A DNA stretch of 39,054 bases from Betaproteobacteria bacterium (GTDB lineage Bacteria; Pseudomonadota; Gammaproteobacteria; Burkholderiales; Gallionellaceae): contig JAIOPT010000144.1 of the NCBI GenBank assembly GCA_021413765.1, positions 1 to 39,054 of the forward strand, written 5' to 3'. The position numbers and the translations under genes were made by a program. The notes under the pieces were generated by a model. The model ran no database searches and was not told the DNA's origin. It saw only the letters and a program-made list of their open reading frames with translations. This document shows positions 36,011-39,054 of this stretch, piece by piece. Positions within the stretch are counted from its first letter, which is position 1, and each line of letters opens with the position of its first letter.

Positions 36011-37981
36011 TCACCCCTCGCGCAAGTGTTTTTTCGCCGCAGCCAGCTCCCTTGGTTGACCGAGCAGCACCAGTACGTCACCGGCTTTCATTATCATATC
36101 GCCCGCAGGTTGATTGCCGCGCATGTTGTGACGGCGTACTGCATTTACTTCCACATTTAATTCGGCCAGATTAATTTCATCAAGCGACTTGCCCACGGCA
36201 GCATCGCGTTCTCCCAGTAACACGCTATGGAAGCGCGGCTGTAAATTTTCAGTTGCTTCACTCGATACATTCGCCGCAGTGCGGAAATAGGTACTGAACA
36301 TGCTATAGCGGCGCGCCCGGTTTTCCTGAAGGCGACGGACAACGCGGTTGAGCGGCACGCCGGACATTAATAATGCTTGCGACGCCAGCATCACGCTGCC
36401 TTCAAGCACATCCGCCACAACTTCGGCCGCTCCTGCCTGCTTGAGCGCCTCGATATTGGCTTCGTCGGCAGTTCGAACCACCACTGGTAAGTCAGGGCGC
36501 AGTTCATTAACCAAGTGTAAAATTTTAAGCGCAGAGTGAGTGTCGGCGTAAGTGACAACCAGAGTCTTAGCGCGCATTAATCCGGCCGCCAAAAGCACTT
36601 CGCGCTTGGCGGCATCACCATACACAACGTTCTCACCTGCTGCTGCGGCCTCATGCACACGGCGTGAGTCGAGATCGAGCACGATGAATTGAACATTTTC
36701 CTGCTGCATAAAGCGCGCCAGCGATTGCCCGCTTCGCCCGTAGCCGCAGATAATGATGTTTGCATCGGAGGATAAACTTTGAACCGCTATCTTATGTATC
36801 TGCATGGCGCGGCTCATCCATTCGGAGGGCGCAATGCGCCTCACAATAGCTTCGGTATGCTGGATTAGAAAAGGCGCGGCCAGCATGGAGAGAAGCATGG
36901 TGTGCAGGATAATTTGTACTGCTGCGGGAGATAGCAGATTCACCCCGCTTGCCAAGGTTAATAGCACGAAGCCGAACTCACCGGCTTGCGCTAATCCCAA
37001 GCTGCTACGAATCGCTACTCCCCAATCACCAGAAAACTTGCGCACCAATAATGCCACTACAGTAAATTTAATCAATAGTAAGCACAGCAGCATCAGAAGT
37101 ACCCAGCCAATATTGACAAACATTTCATTGAGATTCAGCATCATGCCCACGGTAACGAAAAACAGGCCCATTAGGACATCGCGGAACGGCTTTATGTCAT
37201 CTTCAACTTGATAGCGGTATTCAGTCTCAGCAATTAAGATGCCAGCCACAAATGCCCCCAGTGCTAGAGATAGCCCAACTAATTCAGTAAAATAGGCAAG
37301 CCCCAGTGTGATAAAAAGTACGTTGAGCATGAATAGCTCAGAAGATTTTTGCCGTGCCACGACATGGAACCAAGATCGCATCACGCGCTGACCGAATACC
37401 AGCAGCACGGCTAGTACTAATATGGCTTTAAGCAGTGCAAGGGAGAGAGTGAACGGTAGGTCGCCTGGTGGACTTGCTAAGGCCGGAATGATGATGAGTA
37501 GCGGCACTACAGCTAAATCCTGAAATAGCAAGACACCAATGATCTGCTGGCCGTGCGGTGCACTCATTGCGGCGCGCTCGACAAGCATCTTGCTTACTAT
37601 GGCAGTGGATGACATCGCCAGTACACAGCCCATGGCTAAACTTGCACGCCAATCAAATCCTGCCAGCCACCCAGCTGCCATAATCAACAAAAGGGTTACA
37701 ATTACCTGCGCGCCACCAAGGCCGAATACCGTACGTTTCATTGTGTGGAGACGAGCAAGGCTGAATTCAAGGCCGATGCTGAACATCAGAAATACTAGGC
37801 CGAATTCCGCCAGATGACGAGTGCCTGGTGTATCAGGTATCCAGCCCAGCGCGTGCGGGCCAATCAAAATGCCCACGGTCAGGTAGCCTAGTACTACAGG
37901 CAAGTGCAAAACACGGCATGCCACCACAACACCTACGGCAACGGCAAGCAAAATTAGAACGAGTTGTAGCGAATTGGTCAT
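36011..37981 (-). CDS. CPA2-family monovalent cation/proton antiporter with RCK domains (KefB-type)
   Basis: 656 residues. The N-terminal part (about 1-385) has a dozen hydrophobic helices of the Na+/H+ exchanger fold (VVLGYLTVGILIGPHALG, FLMFSIGLEFSLARL, LGAFVAGILIAETEYR). A cytosolic RCK/TrkA-N domain follows (about 408-525; NIIICGYGRSGQSLARFMQQ, the nucleotide-binding loop), then a TrkA-C domain (about 575-656). Such proteins export K+ (or Na+) in exchange for protons and are gated by nucleotides or glutathione conjugates. No ancillary kefF/kefG gene lies next to it, so glutathione gating is not established. Confidence 0.92.
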   Translation of the reverse strand: MTNSLQLVLILLAVAVGVVVACRVLHLPVVLGYLTVGILIGPHALGWIPDTPGTRHLAEFGLVFLMFSIGLEFSLARLHTMKRTVFGLGGAQVIVTLLLIMAAGWLAGFDWRASLAMGCVLAMSSTAIVSKMLVERAAMSAPHGQQIIGVLLFQDLAVVPLLIIIPALASPPGDLPFTLSLALLKAILVLAVLLVFGQRVMRSWFHVVARQKSSELFMLNVLFITLGLAYFTELVGLSLALGAFVAGILIAETEYRYQVEDDIKPFRDVLMGLFFVTVGMMLNLNEMFVNIGWVLLMLLCLLLIKFTVVALLVRKFSGDWGVAIRSSLGLAQAGEFGFVLLTLASGVNLLSPAAVQIILHTMLLSMLAAPFLIQHTEAIVRRIAPSEWMSRAMQIHKIAVQSLSSDANIIICGYGRSGQSLARFMQQENVQFIVLDLDSRRVHEAAAAGENVVYGDAAKREVLLAAGLMRAKTLVVTYADTHSALKILHLVNELRPDLPVVVRTADEANIEALKQAGAAEVVADVLEGSVMLASQALLMSGVPLNRVVRRLQENRARRYSMFSTYFRTAANVSSEATENLQPRFHSVLLGERDAAVGKSLDEINLAELNVEVNAVRRHNMRGNQPAGDMIMKAGDVLVLLGQPRELAAAKKHLREG

Positions 37982-38520
37982 GTGCGTATTAATAAATGAG
38001 CTGGTTCATCATTGGCGCGACTACACCCAAACGCAAGGATACGGCGCGGCACACTCCAGCATTGAACCCGGAAATATTGTTCGCCCATCTCCAGCCCGCA
38101 CTCAACCAAGTTGCCTGTTCGGCAACGACATGAGCAGCCCAGGATTGAGCTTTGCGCTGATGATGTAATCGATATGACTACCATATACACTTTCGGCTAC
38201 GAATGCGAGCAGTGAATGGTGCGTAACTGTCCTGTTTGGCGGTACTACAGCCCTTGGTGCCAGCCTTTGGGATACCATAGCGCGTTATCACGATGAAGTC
38301 CATGTCCACAGTAAATAGTCATGGTTTGAGTCAATCTGCGGTGAAGTTGTGGCCGCTACTGTCTTAACCGGCTGAACATTCATGCCCTGTGTCGATATTG
38401 CACAGAATATTACAACGGTGCAATTTTGCGAGGCCGTTAATTAATAGCGGAGTTTTCAACTAGCCTGCTAACTGCCTTTGACAAAGAGGGTAAGAACATG
38501 GATAATCACATGTTCTGTTT
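37982..38520. other. Intergenic region before the tRNA block
   Basis: 539 bases without a complete gene. A 14-codon frame starting near 38174 reads MTTIYTFGYECEQ, resembling the first residues of DUF488-family proteins (M..IYT.GYE), then stops. Near 38236-38330 another short coding-like stretch (LFGGTTALGASLWDTIA) ends in a stop. These could be remnants of deleted genes, but the evidence is slight. A small TTGCC/GGCAA hairpin occurs around 38110-38125. The tRNA promoter is at 38478-38506. Confidence 0.4.
38478..38506 (+). promoter_or_regulatory. Near-consensus sigma-70 promoter of the tRNA-tuf unit
   Basis: TTGACA (38478-38483) is separated by 17 nt from GATAAT (38501-38506), one mismatch from consensus. 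Transcription would start about 8 nt later, just before tRNA-Tyr. It should drive tRNA-Tyr, tRNA-Gly, tRNA-Thr and tuf. The strength fits stable RNA genes. No GC-rich discriminator was scored. Confidence 0.75.
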
Positions 38521-38605
38521 GGAGGGATTCCCGAGCGGTTAAAGGGATCAGACTGTAAATCTGACGGCTCTGCCTTCGAAGGTTCGAATCCTTCTCCCTC
38601 CACCA
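38521..38605 (+). tRNA. tRNA-Tyr (GTA)
   Basis: An 85-nt class II tRNA with an encoded CCA. Acceptor arms GGAGGGA/TCCCTCC pair fully, the anticodon GTA is at 38555-38557, a long variable arm is present, and the T loop GGTTCGAATCC is standard. It is the first gene of the tRNA-tuf unit. Confidence 0.97.
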
Positions 38606-38710
38606 GCATTCTGTTTGTAAAGGTTATTTTTAAGTTTGGCGGTTAAATTGACCAGGCTGCGCAGTGCTGTTATTGCATAGTTGCATGTCATTATTTTGGC
38701 GGCAAAGCGC

Positions 38711-38784
38711 GCGGGTGTAGCTCAATGGTAGAGCAGAAGTTTTCCAAACTTACGACGAGGGTTCGATTCCCTTCACCCGCTCCA
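38711..38784 (+). tRNA. tRNA-Gly (TCC)
   Basis: 74 nt with an encoded CCA. Acceptor GCGGGTG pairs with CACCCGC, the anticodon TCC is at 38743-38745 in the loop TTTCCAA, and the T arm GGGTTCGATTCCC is normal. It is second in the unit. Confidence 0.97.
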
Positions 38785-38794
38785 ATTTGAGTTG

Positions 38795-38869
38795 GCCCAT
38801 GTGGCTCAGTGGCAGAGCACTCCCTTGGTAAGGGAGAGGTCGCGGGTCCGATTCCCGCCATGGGCACCA
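38795..38869 (+). tRNA. tRNA-Thr (GGT)
   Basis: 75 nt with an encoded CCA. Acceptor GCCCATG pairs with CATGGGC, the anticodon GGT is at 38827-38829 in the loop TTGGTAA, and the T arm CGGGTCCGATTCCCG is normal. It is third in the unit, 10 nt after tRNA-Gly and 50 nt before tuf. Confidence 0.97.
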
Positions 38870-38919
38870 ATAGTTTTGTTGAGATTCTTTTGTTAATTCG
38901 GTGTTGATGAGGATAAATC

Positions 38920-39054
38920 ATGGCAAAGAGTAAATTTGAGCGCACCAAGCCGCACATAAATGTGGGCACAATTGGTCACGTAGATCATGGCAAAACCACC
39001 CTGACTGCAGCGATTACCACTGTGCTGTCCAAGAAATTTGGCGGTGAGGCTAAG
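38920..39054 (+). CDS. tuf: Elongation factor Tu (5' part, cut by window edge)
   Basis: The first 45 codons of EF-Tu, the GTPase that delivers aminoacyl-tRNA to the ribosome. [20 protein letters not shown] begins the protein, and the P-loop GHVDHGKTT is intact. GAGGAT lies 6 nt upstream of ATG 38920. The order tRNA-Tyr, tRNA-Gly, tRNA-Thr, tuf is the conserved arrangement that usually continues with tRNA-Trp, secE and nusG, which would lie beyond the window. Confidence 0.98.
   Translation, partial: MAKSKFERTKPHINVGTIGHVDHGKTTLTAAITTVLSKKFGGEAK

Noticed and set aside
38691-38969. Minus-strand 92-codon frame across tRNA-Gly and tRNA-Thr
   Set aside because: It is antisense to two well-formed tRNA genes. 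Such frames are a known annotation artefact.

Overview
The window looks like a chromosomal segment of a betaproteobacterium. The order glyA-nrdR-ribD-ribE-ribBA-ribH-nusB, the tsaD/plsY/folB cluster, a RibBA with a degenerate GTP-cyclohydrolase half, and the tRNA-Tyr/Gly/Thr-tuf block are all typical of that class. The glycogen genes, a PEP-CTERM protein and moderate GC would fit the Nitrosomonadales/Gallionellaceae, but this placement is an inference and was not tested by any search.

Layout. 1-518: 5' part of a CorA-type Mg2+ transporter gene (minus strand). 963-2837: a large unrecognised protein with mobile-element character. About 3324-3600: a decayed IS110-like transposase. 3772-5835: a Wzz-type polysaccharide co-polymerase whose cytoplasmic C-terminus resembles a catalytically degraded tyrosine recombinase. 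6106-11859: the glyA/nrdR/riboflavin/nusB cluster (minus strand). 12179-16191: housekeeping genes ybeY, tsaD, plsY, folB and tyrS. 16192-23981: an AT-richer accessory block with dispersed repeats, a 2-oxoglutarate/Fe(II) oxygenase, a two-domain glycosyltransferase, a coiled-coil methyltransferase and a SEC-C/TPR/O-GlcNAc-transferase-like protein. It looks like a macromolecule glycosylation island. 24104-26912: rsmE, a divergent PCMT-family protein, a small membrane protein and a VOC-fold protein. 26984-31176: glycogen synthase and alpha-glucan phosphorylase (glgP then glgA). 31495-37981: a PEP-CTERM spherulin-4-like protein, a membrane-anchored methyltransferase, a PAS-PAS-GGDEF-EAL c-di-GMP protein and a KefB-type cation/proton antiporter. 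38478-39054: a near-consensus promoter, tRNA-Tyr, tRNA-Gly, tRNA-Thr and the start of tuf.

How the genes work together. The riboflavin block converts ribulose-5-phosphate and the pyrimidine precursor to riboflavin. The C-terminal half of RibBA lacks the usual zinc/catalytic cysteine motif, so a separate GTP cyclohydrolase II is expected elsewhere. The Wzz-like protein, the spherulin-4-like protein, the GGDEF/EAL protein and the glycosylation island all point to surface polysaccharide or glycoprotein biology, but they are not one operon. The most unusual item is the Wzz protein fused to a pseudo-recombinase domain (3772-5835). The glycosylation island with a hydroxylase-like neighbour is second.
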